This document shows positions 24,331 through 32,783 of a DNA stretch of 37,051 bases, one piece after another. The position numbers were made by a program, and so were the translations under genes. Each line of letters begins with the position of its first letter. Within the stretch, counting starts at the first letter, position 1. A model generated the notes under the pieces. The model was not told where the DNA came from. It saw nothing but the letters and a program-made list of their open reading frames with translations, and ran no database searches. Source of the stretch: Hyphomicrobiales bacterium (lineage in GTDB: Bacteria > Pseudomonadota > Alphaproteobacteria > Rhizobiales > Rhizobiaceae); the NCBI GenBank assembly GCA_900472575.1, contig UCIV01000038.1, positions 1 to 37,051 of the forward strand. Reading direction: 5' to 3'.

Positions 24331-26667
24331 ATGAAGGCTGGTTCAAAGTTTTTGAACGCAGTGTCGGCGTTTGCGCTGTCTGCTAGTGTTGTTGCGTCGG
24401 GTTCGGGCGTCATGGTGCTTGCCAGTGCTGCGAGTGCCGAAGCTGCTGTCATCCGCAGCGTTCAGGTGCGTGGCGCCCAGCGCGCCGGCGAGGAAGCTGT
24501 TCGGTCCAACCTGACGATTCAGCCCGGTGTTGCCTTTTCCGGCGCTGATATCGACGAATCGGTCAAGCGTCTTTACGCGACCGGTTATTTTTCGGATGTG
24601 AAGATCAGTGTTTCCGGCAGCTCGCTTGTGGTGACTGTCGCTGAAAACGAGCTGGTTAATCAGGTCGTCTTCAACGGCAATCGCAAGATCAAGGACGACA
24701 AGCTGGCAGGCGTCGTGCAGACGCAGCCGCTTGGTCCTTACAGCCAGGCGATGGTCAATGCCGATATCGAGCGCATTCGTACCGCCTATTCGCAGATCGG
24801 TCGCAGCGACGTCGAAATTACGACCCAGACGGTCAATGTCGGTCAGGGTCGCGTCAATATCGCTTTCGTTATCAACGAAGGTGACCGCACGAAGATCGCC
24901 GATATCAATTTCGTCGGTAATCAGGCTTACGGCGACGGTCGCCTGAAGGCCGTTATCGCCACCAAGGAATCCGGTCCGCTCTCGTTCCTTACCCGCAAGG
25001 ACGTTTACAGCCAGGACAAGCTGCGCGCCGACGAAGATGCGCTGCGCCAGTTCTACTACAATCACGGTTATCCGGATTTCCGCATCGTTTCCTCCGATGC
25101 GCAGCTCGATACAACGACCAACAAGTACACGATCAACTTCACGGTCGAAGAAGGTGCTCGCTACCAGTTCGGCGATATCAACGTCGAATCCAGCGTCGAA
25201 GGCGTTAGCGGCGATGAACTCAAGGGCCTGGTCGAGACCAAGTCCGGCGCTGTTTACGATGCCCGAGAAATTCAGAAGTCTATGGAAGCCATATCCAAGC
25301 AGGTTGCGTCGAAGGGATATCCTTTCGCTCGTGTAACCCCGCGCGGCGACCGTAACCTTCAGACGAATACGATCGGCGTTTCTTACATGGTCGATCAGGG
25401 CGAGCGCGCCTATGTCGAGCGTATCGAGATCCGCGGTAACACGCGTACCCGTGACTACGTAATTCGCCGCGAGTTCGATTTCAGTGAAGGCGATGCCTTC
25501 AACCAGGAAATGATCTCGCGCGCAAAGCGCCGCCTCGAAGCTCTCGGCTACTTTACGTCGGTCAATATCTCGACCACGCAGGGCAGTGCTGCAGACCGCG
25601 TCGTTATCGTCGTGGACGTCGAAGACCAGTCGACCGGCTCGTTCGGTATCGGCGCCGGTTATTCCGCTGGTGGTGACGGCTTTATCCTTGAAGCTTCGGT
25701 TGAAGAAAAGAACTTCCTCGGTCGCGGCCAGTATGTTCGTATCGCTGCCGGTGGCGGCCTGAATGACTCGCGTACTTACACGCTGTCATTCACCGAGCCT
25801 TATTTCCTCGGTTATCGTCTTGCTGCTGGTTTCGACGTCTTCCGCAGTGAAACGTCATCGAATGATAATTATGATTATTCGGAAACGGGTTTCACGTTGC
25901 GCGTGACTGCGCCGATCACCGAAGATTTGGCGACCACCTTCCGTTATACCTACAAGGAGATCAAGTACGAGAGCGACGGCAGCGACTATGCCGATCTGTC
26001 GCCTATTTATCAGGATCTCGTTGATCACGGAAAGTATACACAGTCTTCGGTCGCTCAGACGCTGACGTATAATACGCTCGACAGCCAGACCATGGCTCGT
26101 GAAGGTATCTATGCGACCTTCACGCATGAGTTCGCTGGCTTGGGCGGCGATTCGGAATTCTATAAGATCTCCGGCCGTGCACGTTACTTCCATACGCTGT
26201 CGACCGAGGCCGATCTCATCGGTTCGATCGCAGTCGGTGCAGGTCATGTTTTCGCTACCGGCGACAACCTGAACGTCTTCGACCAATTCACGCTGGGTGG
26301 CCGTCAGGTTCGCGGCTTCGACAATAACGGTATCGGTCCGCGCACGAAGGACGACGGCGACGCACTGGGCGGCACGACCTACTTCACGGTTTCGGCCGAT
26401 GCGTCCATGCCGATGCCGGCTGTTCCGGAAGACATCGGTCTGCGTCTGGCTGCCTTTGCAGACGCAGGCACGCTTTACGGTAACGATGTTAAGACATCTG
26501 GAACCGATATCGAAGGCACAGGCATGTCCTGGCGTGCATCCGTCGGTGTCGGCGTTATGTGGGCTTCGCCTTTCGGTAATATCCGGATGGATTACGCAAT
26601 CCCGGTTCTCAAGGAAGACTTCGACGAGACCCAGGAATTCCGTTTCAGCATGGCAAACCAGTTCTGA
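24331..26667 (+). CDS. bamA: BamA, outer membrane protein assembly factor
   Basis: Central subunit of the beta-barrel assembly machine, 778 residues. A signal peptide (MKAGSKFLNAVSAFALSASVVAS...AEAA) is followed by five POTRA domains (VIRSVQVRGAQR, NQVVFNGNRKIK, KIADINFVGNQAYG, YQFGDINVESS and VERIEIRGNTRTRD) and the C-terminal 16-strand barrel with FTLGGRQVRGF and a terminal phenylalanine (MANQF). The ATG at 24331 is chosen; a TTG two codons upstream (24325) has better spacing to AAAAGG and is a real alternative. It lies between rseP and lpxD as usual. Confidence 0.97.
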   Translation: MKAGSKFLNAVSAFALSASVVASGSGVMVLASAASAEAAVIRSVQVRGAQRAGEEAVRSNLTIQPGVAFSGADIDESVKRLYATGYFSDVKISVSGSSLVVTVAENELVNQVVFNGNRKIKDDKLAGVVQTQPLGPYSQAMVNADIERIRTAYSQIGRSDVEITTQTVNVGQGRVNIAFVINEGDRTKIADINFVGNQAYGDGRLKAVIATKESGPLSFLTRKDVYSQDKLRADEDALRQFYYNHGYPDFRIVSSDAQLDTTTNKYTINFTVEEGARYQFGDINVESSVEGVSGDELKGLVETKSGAVYDAREIQKSMEAISKQVASKGYPFARVTPRGDRNLQTNTIGVSYMVDQGERAYVERIEIRGNTRTRDYVIRREFDFSEGDAFNQEMISRAKRRLEALGYFTSVNISTTQGSAADRVVIVVDVEDQSTGSFGIGAGYSAGGDGFILEASVEEKNFLGRGQYVRIAAGGGLNDSRTYTLSFTEPYFLGYRLAAGFDVFRSETSSNDNYDYSETGFTLRVTAPITEDLATTFRYTYKEIKYESDGSDYADLSPIYQDLVDHGKYTQSSVAQTLTYNTLDSQTMAREGIYATFTHEFAGLGGDSEFYKISGRARYFHTLSTEADLIGSIAVGAGHVFATGDNLNVFDQFTLGGRQVRGFDNNGIGPRTKDDGDALGGTTYFTVSADASMPMPAVPEDIGLRLAAFADAGTLYGNDVKTSGTDIEGTGMSWRASVGVGVMWASPFGNIRMDYAIPVLKEDFDETQEFRFSMANQF

Positions 26668-26671
26668 TCGT

Positions 26672-26695
26672 TTCCGGCCGCGAAAGCGGCCGGAA
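26672..26695 (+). promoter_or_regulatory. GNRA-capped hairpin between bamA and lpxD
   Basis: TTCCGGCCGC (26672-26681) and GCGGCCGGAA (26686-26695) form a perfect ten-pair stem closed by a GAAA tetraloop. It starts five bases after the bamA stop and ends nine bases before the lpxD ribosome site GGAG. There is no U-run, so termination is unlikely. Stabilising the bamA mRNA 3' end or modulating read-through is an inference. Confidence 0.65.
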
Positions 26696-26718
26696 GCCTG
26701 TTCTGGAGCTTTAGCTTT

Positions 26719-27786
26719 ATGGATCAAAATAATTTCTTTCCGCCCCATCATGGCGTGAGCATTCGTGAGCTTGCGGTCCATCTTGGGGCAGAGCTTTTGG
26801 ATGATACTGCCGGGGATCGCGTGATCCGTTCGGTGGCCCCGGTTGTGCGCGCTCAGAAAGGTCAGGTTTGTTATATCCTGTCGCGCAAGAACCGTAAGGA
26901 ACTTGAGACCTGCATGGCTTCGGCGATCCTGTGTGATCCCGGTCTGGCCAGCATCGTGCCGGGTCACATAGCCGTTCTCCAGACAAAAACGCCGCACTCC
27001 GCTTTCGCAATGGCAGGGGCCCTTTTGCATCCGCGTGCGATGCGGCCAAGCCCTGTAACATCGGAAGGTGAGGGTGTGTCACCGGCTGCCTATGTCGATC
27101 CGACTGCGCGGCTGGAAGATGGCGTTACGGTTGAGCCCATGGCAGTCGTTGGCGCGCATGCGCATATTGGCTCGGGTACTCGTATCGGAGCCGGTGCTGT
27201 TGTCGGCGCGGACGTCCAGATCGGCCGTAATTGCAGCATTGCTGCTGGCGCGAGTGTTGTGGCAGCTCTGATCGGCAACAATGTCATCATCCATAATGGA
27301 GCGCGAATCGGCCAGGACGGTTTCGGTTTTGCGCCCGGACCGCGCGGCATGCTCAAAATCGTGCAGATCGGGCGCGTGATCATTCAGGATAATGTCGAGA
27401 TCGGTGCGAATACCACGATCGACCGCGGCGCCATGGACGATACCGTCATTGGTGAAGGTACGAAAATCGACAATCAGGTCCAGATCGCCCATAACGTCCA
27501 TATCGGACGCCATTGCGGCATTGCTTCAGGGGCTGGAATCGCCGGTTCGACAAAGATCGGCAACGGCGTCTTGATCGGCGGTGCTTCTGGCATAAATGGT
27601 CATATCTCGATCGGAGATGGCGTTCAGATCGCCGCAATGAGCGGCGTCGTGGCAGATATTCCGCCTGGCCTCAGGTATGGTGGAATACCGGCGCGACCAA
27701 TGAAAGACTTTCTCCGCGAGATGGCCGAAAAGATGAGCCAGGTGGATGATAGGGCAAAACGCAGAGGAGAGAAAAACAATGACTGA
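26719..27786 (+). CDS. lpxD: UDP-3-O-(3-hydroxymyristoyl)glucosamine N-acyltransferase
   Basis: Third lipid A step: adds the second hydroxyacyl chain to UDP-3-O-acyl-glucosamine. The 355 residues have the uridine-binding N-domain and a long left-handed beta-helix of hexapeptide repeats (about 105-330). The catalytic histidine is in QIAHNVHIGRHCG, matching E. coli LpxD His239, and GMLKIVQIGRVIIQDNVEIGANTTIDRGAM is a family block. The ribosome site GGAG lies about ten bases before the ATG. The end overlaps fabZ by eight bases. Confidence 0.96.
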   Translation: MDQNNFFPPHHGVSIRELAVHLGAELLDDTAGDRVIRSVAPVVRAQKGQVCYILSRKNRKELETCMASAILCDPGLASIVPGHIAVLQTKTPHSAFAMAGALLHPRAMRPSPVTSEGEGVSPAAYVDPTARLEDGVTVEPMAVVGAHAHIGSGTRIGAGAVVGADVQIGRNCSIAAGASVVAALIGNNVIIHNGARIGQDGFGFAPGPRGMLKIVQIGRVIIQDNVEIGANTTIDRGAMDDTVIGEGTKIDNQVQIAHNVHIGRHCGIASGAGIAGSTKIGNGVLIGGASGINGHISIGDGVQIAAMSGVVADIPPGLRYGGIPARPMKDFLREMAEKMSQVDDRAKRRGEKNND

Positions 27787-28246
27787 TGAGACCAAGCCGG
27801 AACTCGGCGCGGCCGACATTCAGGAAATCATGAAGCTTCTGCCTCATCGCTATCCTTTTCTGCTCGTTGACAAAATCATCGACATCGATGGTGACAATTC
27901 AGCTATCGGTATCAAGAACGTGACGGCGAACGAGCCGCAATTTCAGGGACATTTTCCTGAACGTCCGATTATGCCGGGAGTCCTTCTGGTCGAGGCGATG
28001 GCGCAGACCGCCGGTGCGATCTGTGCGCGCAAGGAAGGCGAAGGCGGCAATCTCGTCTATTTCATGACGATCGATAATGCCCGCTTCCGCAAGCCGGTTG
28101 TACCGGGTGATCGCGTGGAATTCCATGTCGTGAAGCAGAAGCAGCGCGGTAATATCTGGAAGTTCCATTGTGATGCCAAGGTCGAGGGCGCACTTGTGGC
28201 AGAGGCGGATATCGGCGCAATGATCGTCCGTAAGGAAGGCGAATGA
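27779..28246 (+). CDS. fabZ: 3-hydroxyacyl-[acyl-carrier-protein] dehydratase FabZ
   Basis: Hot-dog-fold dehydratase of type II fatty acid synthesis, 155 residues. LLPHRYPFLLVDKI and the active site GHFPERPIMPGVLLVEAMAQ (His58 and Glu72) are complete. The start at 27779 (MTDETKPEL) lies inside the end of lpxD, preceded by GAGGAG; upstream in-frame ATG 27746 would need a longer overlap. It shares hydroxyacyl-ACP substrates with LpxA and LpxD, which explains its place in this cluster. It overlaps lpxA by four bases (ATGA). Confidence 0.97.
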   Translation: MTDETKPELGAADIQEIMKLLPHRYPFLLVDKIIDIDGDNSAIGIKNVTANEPQFQGHFPERPIMPGVLLVEAMAQTAGAICARKEGEGGNLVYFMTIDNARFRKPVVPGDRVEFHVVKQKQRGNIWKFHCDAKVEGALVAEADIGAMIVRKEGE

Positions 28247-29058
28247 GCACGATTGCAGCCAGCGCCCGCATTCATCCGACGGCGATTGTCGAGGATGGCG
28301 CGGTCATCGGTGAGAATGTCATTGTCGGACCATTCAGCCATGTCGGACCTCGCGTCGTTCTCAAGGACGATGTTGAACTGGCATCGCATGTCGTGGTCAC
28401 CGGCAAGACCGAGATAGGCAGGGGGTGCCGCGTCTTCTCGATGGCCGTTATCGGCGGCGTATCTCAGAGCCTGCATGAGGCCGGAGAAGAATCCACGCTG
28501 ACGGTCGGCGCCAACTGCGTCATGCGCGAAGGCGTAACAATGAATACCGGCACGGTTGGCGGTGGTGGCAAGACAGTTGTCGGTAGCAACTGCCTGTTCC
28601 TTGCCAACAGCCATGTGGCGCATGACTGCCAGCTTGGCAGCGACATCATCATGTCCAACAATGTGATGCTGGCCGGGCATGTTCATGTTGCAGACCGCGC
28701 CATTCTGGGTGGCGGCTGTGCTGTTCATCAGTTTTCTCGCATCGGTCGCCAAGCCTTTATCGGCGGTCTCTCGGCGGTCAACTATGATGTCATTCCCTAT
28801 GGCATGCTGAACGGTAACCCGGGTGTTCTGGGCGGGCTGAACGTGGTCGGAATGACGCGCGCCGGCATGGATAAGCAGACGATCCATCGTGTGCGCCGCG
28901 CCTACAAGGATATCTTCGAAGGTGAGGGCAATGTTCGGGCGAATGCGGCCGCCGTTCGCGATGCCTATGTCGATTGCGCGGAAGCGATGGAAATCATCGA
29001 TTTCATCACTGCCGACAGTGATCGTGCAATTTCCTCTCCCTTCCGCAGGAAGGGATGA
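28243..29058 (+). CDS. lpxA: UDP-N-acetylglucosamine acyltransferase
   Basis: First committed step of lipid A: transfers 3-hydroxyacyl from ACP to the 3-OH of UDP-GlcNAc. The 271 residues form a left-handed beta-helix (from about 5 to 190) and a helical C-domain. The catalytic histidine is in NSHVAHDCQLG (His127, equivalent to E. coli His125). GGAAGG precedes the ATG within the end of fabZ. It overlaps both neighbours by four bases. Confidence 0.97.
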   Translation: MSTIAASARIHPTAIVEDGAVIGENVIVGPFSHVGPRVVLKDDVELASHVVVTGKTEIGRGCRVFSMAVIGGVSQSLHEAGEESTLTVGANCVMREGVTMNTGTVGGGGKTVVGSNCLFLANSHVAHDCQLGSDIIMSNNVMLAGHVHVADRAILGGGCAVHQFSRIGRQAFIGGLSAVNYDVIPYGMLNGNPGVLGGLNVVGMTRAGMDKQTIHRVRRAYKDIFEGEGNVRANAAAVRDAYVDCAEAMEIIDFITADSDRAISSPFRRKG

Positions 29059-29960
29059 GGTCCATGCCCGGCACGTCCGGCATGGCGCAAGAAGGTCATT
29101 CCGATGGTCGCCTGGCTATTATCGCAGGCCGTGGATTGTTGCCGCTCTATCTGGCGCAGGCTGCCCGAGCCGAAGGGGAAGATCCTTTCATCGTCGCTCT
29201 GAAGGATGAAGCCGATCACCGTTTCGATGGTTTCGAAATCATCTCCGTCGGCGTCGGCAATCTTGCAGCGATTGAAAAGTCTTTCCGTGAGTTGAAGATA
29301 GGCCGCGTCGTCATGTCCGGCGGCGTTGCCCGTCGGCCTGAATGGCGCGATATCCGGCCGACGTTCAAGACCATACTCAGCATGCCATCCGTCGTGCGCA
29401 CGCTGATGTCGCATGGTGATGACACGGTCCTGCAAATGGTGATCAAGCTCATCGAGGGGATGGGTTGCACGGTGATCGGCGCCCACGAAATTGCGCCCGG
29501 CCTGCTTGCGCGCCTGGGACCGTTAGGACGAATGTCTCCGGCTGGTGATGATTTGCGGGATATTGCCAGAGGGGTCGAGGCCGCGCTGGCTCTCGGTCAT
29601 CTGGATATAGGGCAGGGCGCTGTTTCCGTCGGTGGCCGCGTTGTCGCCATGGAAGGCGTCGAAGGCACCGATGCCATGCTTCAGCGGGTTGCGGAACTGC
29701 GCATCGGCGGTAGAATTTCGGCGCGCCGGCGTGGCGTGCTGGTCAAACTTTGCAAGCCGCAGCAGGACATGCGCGCAGATCTTCCGACGATCGGGCCGTC
29801 AACCGTCGAAAATGCGGCGCGGGCAGGCTTGGCCGGTATCGCCGTAGAGGCTGGCAGGGCGCTTGTGCTTGAGGAAGCGGCACTGATCTCGGCGGCGGAT
29901 GCGGCGGGTATTTTCGTTTGCGGGATCGACCCGACGCTTGAAAACGGAGGGCTTTCATGA
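29055..29960 (+). CDS. lpxI: UDP-2,3-diacylglucosamine pyrophosphatase LpxI
   Basis: Converts UDP-2,3-diacylglucosamine to lipid X, the alphaproteobacterial replacement for LpxH. The 301 residues match the LpxI (DUF1009) family: GRLAIIAGRGLLPLYLAQAA at the N-terminus, then MSGGVARRPEW, and a C-terminal DLPTIGPSTVENAARAGLAGIAVEAGRALVLE. The ATG at 29055 overlaps the lpxA stop in an ATGA with AGGAAGGG upstream; later ATGs at 29064 and 29082 are possible. It sits exactly between lpxA and lpxB, as in other Rhizobiales. Confidence 0.94.
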   Translation: MRSMPGTSGMAQEGHSDGRLAIIAGRGLLPLYLAQAARAEGEDPFIVALKDEADHRFDGFEIISVGVGNLAAIEKSFRELKIGRVVMSGGVARRPEWRDIRPTFKTILSMPSVVRTLMSHGDDTVLQMVIKLIEGMGCTVIGAHEIAPGLLARLGPLGRMSPAGDDLRDIARGVEAALALGHLDIGQGAVSVGGRVVAMEGVEGTDAMLQRVAELRIGGRISARRRGVLVKLCKPQQDMRADLPTIGPSTVENAARAGLAGIAVEAGRALVLEEAALISAADAAGIFVCGIDPTLENGGLS

Positions 29961-31120
29961 GCCGTGTCCTGAAGGTTGGCGTTATCGCAGGCGAGGTATC
30001 CGGTGATCTTCTGGGCGGCGATCTGATTGCGGCGCTCAAGGCTGCTCATGACGGGCCGGTGGAACTCGTCGGGGTGGGCGGAGATTCGCTGGCGGCGCAG
30101 GGTCTTCGTTCGCTTTTCGACTTTTCCGAATTGTCGATCATGGGCTTGACGCAGGTTCTGTCCAAATTGCCGAACCTGATCAAGCGTATCAACCAGACGG
30201 CAAGTGCGGTAGTTGCGGCGAGGCCGGATGTGCTCGTCATCATCGACAGCCCGGACTTTACACATCGCGTGGCGAAGAAGGTGAGGGCGGCACTACCACG
30301 GCTGCCGATCGTCAACTATGTCTGCCCGAGCGTGTGGGCATGGAAAGAATATCGCGCCAAGGCAATGCTCGCTTATGTCGATCGCGTGCTTGCAGTCCTG
30401 CCGTTCGAACCGGAGGCGATGCAAAGGCTTGGCGGACCGGAGACGATTTTCGTTGGTCATCGTCTGACCAATGATCCGGACCTTCTCGAGGTCCGGCGCC
30501 AACGAGCGGCGCGACCGACCAAGGTGGTCAGCGAGAAAAAAACGATCCTGCTTTTGCCCGGCTCCCGGTCCGCGGAAATCAAAAGCCTTTTGCCTGTCTT
30601 CGGTGAGGCGGCAAAGGAGTTTTCGGAGCGTAATGGGGCCACGCGTTTTCTGCTGCCGACCGTTCCGCGTCGTGAAGCGCTGGTGCGGGAAATCGCTGCC
30701 AGTCTTCCGGTTGCCGTGGAGGTGGTTTCGGGTGCCGAGGCGAAGTGGGGTGCCTTCATCGAGGCCGATACTGCGATGGCAGCCTCCGGTACGGTCATCC
30801 TTGAACTTGGTCTTGCGACCGTTCCGGTCGTTTCCGCTTACAAGACGGATTGGCTGATCAAGCTGCTCGCGGGTCGGATCAAGATCTGGACAGGAGCCTT
30901 GCCCAACCTCATCGCCGATTACCCCGTCGTGCCAGAGTATATCAACGAGGTGGTTCGACCCGGCAGCCTGTGCCGTTGGTCGGAGCGGCTGTCGAACGAT
31001 ACCGTGCAGCGCCGGGCAATGCTGGAAGGATTTGATCTCGCATGGCTGCGGCTGCAGGTGCCGGTTCCTCCGGGCGAGGCGGCCGCGACAGCTGTCCTGG
31101 ATCTATTGAACCGCAGCTAG
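29957..31120 (+). CDS. lpxB: Lipid-A-disaccharide synthase
   Basis: Peripheral-membrane glycosyltransferase (family GT19) joining lipid X and UDP-2,3-diacylglucosamine; 387 residues. Blocks seen are IAGEVSGDLLGGDLI near the N-terminus, NYVCPSVWAWKEYRAKAM, LLPGSRSAEIKSLLP and the C-terminal AASGTVILELGLATVPVVSAY. GGAGGG precedes the ATG, which overlaps the lpxI stop by four bases. It is the last gene of the envelope cluster and is followed by a strong terminator. Confidence 0.97.
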   Translation: MSRVLKVGVIAGEVSGDLLGGDLIAALKAAHDGPVELVGVGGDSLAAQGLRSLFDFSELSIMGLTQVLSKLPNLIKRINQTASAVVAARPDVLVIIDSPDFTHRVAKKVRAALPRLPIVNYVCPSVWAWKEYRAKAMLAYVDRVLAVLPFEPEAMQRLGGPETIFVGHRLTNDPDLLEVRRQRAARPTKVVSEKKTILLLPGSRSAEIKSLLPVFGEAAKEFSERNGATRFLLPTVPRREALVREIAASLPVAVEVVSGAEAKWGAFIEADTAMAASGTVILELGLATVPVVSAYKTDWLIKLLAGRIKIWTGALPNLIADYPVVPEYINEVVRPGSLCRWSERLSNDTVQRRAMLEGFDLAWLRLQVPVPPGEAAATAVLDLLNRS

Positions 31121-31170
31121 CTTCACCGGCTGTTCGTGTGGAGCTGCCGATGAAGGTCTCTTCGTCCAAT

Positions 31171-31200
31171 AAAAAACCCGGTCATACGACCGGGTTTTTT
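31171..31200. terminator. Bidirectional terminator between lpxB and gltA
   Basis: A perfect 13-pair stem, AAAAAACCCGGTC (31171-31183) and GACCGGGTTTTTT (31188-31200), with a four-base loop. Both strands give a GC stem followed by six or more T, so it ends lpxB on the plus strand and gltA on the minus strand (gltA stops at 31220). Confidence 0.93.
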
Positions 31201-31219
31201 GTTTTTATCCAGATGGCGC

Positions 31220-32509
31220 TTAGCGCTTCGAAATCGGCAGGTAGTCACGCTTGGCTTCGCCCGTGTAGAGCTGGCGCGGGCGGCCGATACGCTGCTGCGG
31301 ATCTTCGATCATCTCGGCCCATTGGGCGATCCAGCCGACGGTGCGGGCGAGTGCGAAGAGCACGGTGAACATGGTGGTGGGGAAGCCCATCGCCTTCAGC
31401 GTGATACCCGAATAGAAGTCGATGTTCGGATAGAGCTTCTTCTCGATGAAGTATTCGTCCGTGAGCGCGATCTTTTCGAGTTCCATGGCAACCTGCAGGA
31501 GCGGGTCGTCCTTGTGACCGAGTTCGGCCAGAACCTCATGCGTGGTCTTCTGCATGATCTTGGCGCGCGGGTCGTAGTTCTTGTAGACGCGGTGGCCGAA
31601 GCCCATCAGGCGGAACGGATCGTTCTTATCCTTGGCGCGTGCGATGTATTCCGGGATCTTGTCGACCGAACCGATTTCCTGAAGCATGTTGAGCGCTGCT
31701 TCGTTGGCACCACCGTGCGCTGGACCCCACAGGCAGGCAATGCCGGCGGCGATACAGGCAAACGGATTTGCACCGGAAGAACCGGCAAGGCGAACCGTCG
31801 ATGTGGAAGCGTTCTGCTCATGGTCGGCATGCAGAATGAAGATGCGGTCCATGGCACGGGCCAGAACCGGATTCACCTTGTACTCTTCGCAAGGAACGGC
31901 AAAGCACATGCGCAGGAAGTTCGACGAATAGTCGAGGTGGTTCTGCGGATATACGAACGGCTGGCCGATATGGTACTTGTAGGCCATGGCCGCTATCGTC
32001 GGCATCTTGGCGATCATGCGCAGCGAAGCGACCATGCGCTGGTGCGGATCGGTGATATCGGTCGAGTCATGATAGAAGGCCGACAGAGCGCCGACGCAGC
32101 CACACATGACGGCCATCGGATGCGCATCGCGGCGGAAACCGGTGAAGAAGCGGCTCATCTGCTCGTGCACCATGGTGTGGTGCGTCACGCGATGATCGAA
32201 GTCCTTCTTCTGAGCTGCGGTCGGCAGTTCCCCGTAAAGAAGCAAATAGCAGGTTTCGAGGAAGTCACCCTGTTCGGCAAGCTGCTCGATCGGATAGCCG
32301 CGATGAAGAAGCACGCCTTCGTCGCCGTCGATATAGGTGATTTTCGATTCACACGAAGCGGTCGAGGTAAACCCGGGGTCGTAGGTGAAGGCCCCGGTAT
32401 GTTTATAGAGCGCGCCGATATCGATAACGTCAGGACCGATCGTACCGGACTTGACCGACAGGTCGACCTTCTTGTCACCGAGAGCGAGAGTTGCGCTTGT
32501 TTCCGTCAT
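31220..32509 (-). CDS. gltA: Citrate synthase
   Basis: Condenses acetyl-CoA and oxaloacetate to citrate; 429 residues, the type II (hexameric, NADH-sensitive) family of Gram-negative bacteria. The catalytic triad is His265 (WGPAHGGANE), His306 (GFGHRVYKNYDPRA) and Asp364 (PNIDFYSG), equivalent to E. coli His264, His305 and Asp362; HADHEQNASTS at 227-237 binds oxaloacetate. The ATG at 32509 has GGAGGATC before it; an in-frame ATG at 32536 precedes the ribosome site and is unlikely. It is divergent from comEC. Confidence 0.97.
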   Translation of the reverse strand: MTETSATLALGDKKVDLSVKSGTIGPDVIDIGALYKHTGAFTYDPGFTSTASCESKITYIDGDEGVLLHRGYPIEQLAEQGDFLETCYLLLYGELPTAAQKKDFDHRVTHHTMVHEQMSRFFTGFRRDAHPMAVMCGCVGALSAFYHDSTDITDPHQRMVASLRMIAKMPTIAAMAYKYHIGQPFVYPQNHLDYSSNFLRMCFAVPCEEYKVNPVLARAMDRIFILHADHEQNASTSTVRLAGSSGANPFACIAAGIACLWGPAHGGANEAALNMLQEIGSVDKIPEYIARAKDKNDPFRLMGFGHRVYKNYDPRAKIMQKTTHEVLAELGHKDDPLLQVAMELEKIALTDEYFIEKKLYPNIDFYSGITLKAMGFPTTMFTVLFALARTVGWIAQWAEMIEDPQQRIGRPRQLYTGEAKRDYLPISKR

Positions 32510-32518
32510 TCTGATCCT

Positions 32519-32530
32519 CCAACCGGTTGG
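32519..32530. promoter_or_regulatory. Palindrome next to the gltA ribosome site
   Basis: CCAACCGGTTGG is a perfect 12-base palindrome that shares its last bases with the start of the gltA ribosome site on the minus strand (GGTTGGAGGATC). The whole gap to comEC is 274 bases and holds no convincing gene; a poorly spaced TTGGCA / TATAGC pair near 32579-32605 is the only promoter-like minus-strand signal. The palindrome could be an operator or chance. Confidence 0.3.
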
Positions 32531-32783
32531 CGGCATGACGCCTCAAAAGCGCCATAAGCATTAAGCGTTCCACGTTTAGCTATATGATCCTTTAGCAGAT
32601 GCCAAGCTGTTCTGACGGCAAATTGTGCAGCGCGATACGATATTGGGCATCGACATTTGACCCTGTGGCCAACCCCTTGTTGCAATCAGAAAATCGGTTC
32701 TGGTGGCAAGCCCATATGCGTCAGGTTGACGCACTCAAAAAGAACGCTCAGGTTGTATTTTATGATCGGGGCAGGCTGGTTCA

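Noticed and set aside
25855..27030. A 391-codon minus-strand frame across the bamA end and lpxD start
   Set aside because: It spans two confident genes on the other strand and has no ribosome site or domain.
31199..32557. A 452-codon plus-strand frame opposite gltA
   Set aside because: It is the antisense shadow of the well-supported citrate synthase gene and runs through the bidirectional terminator; it has no family resemblance.
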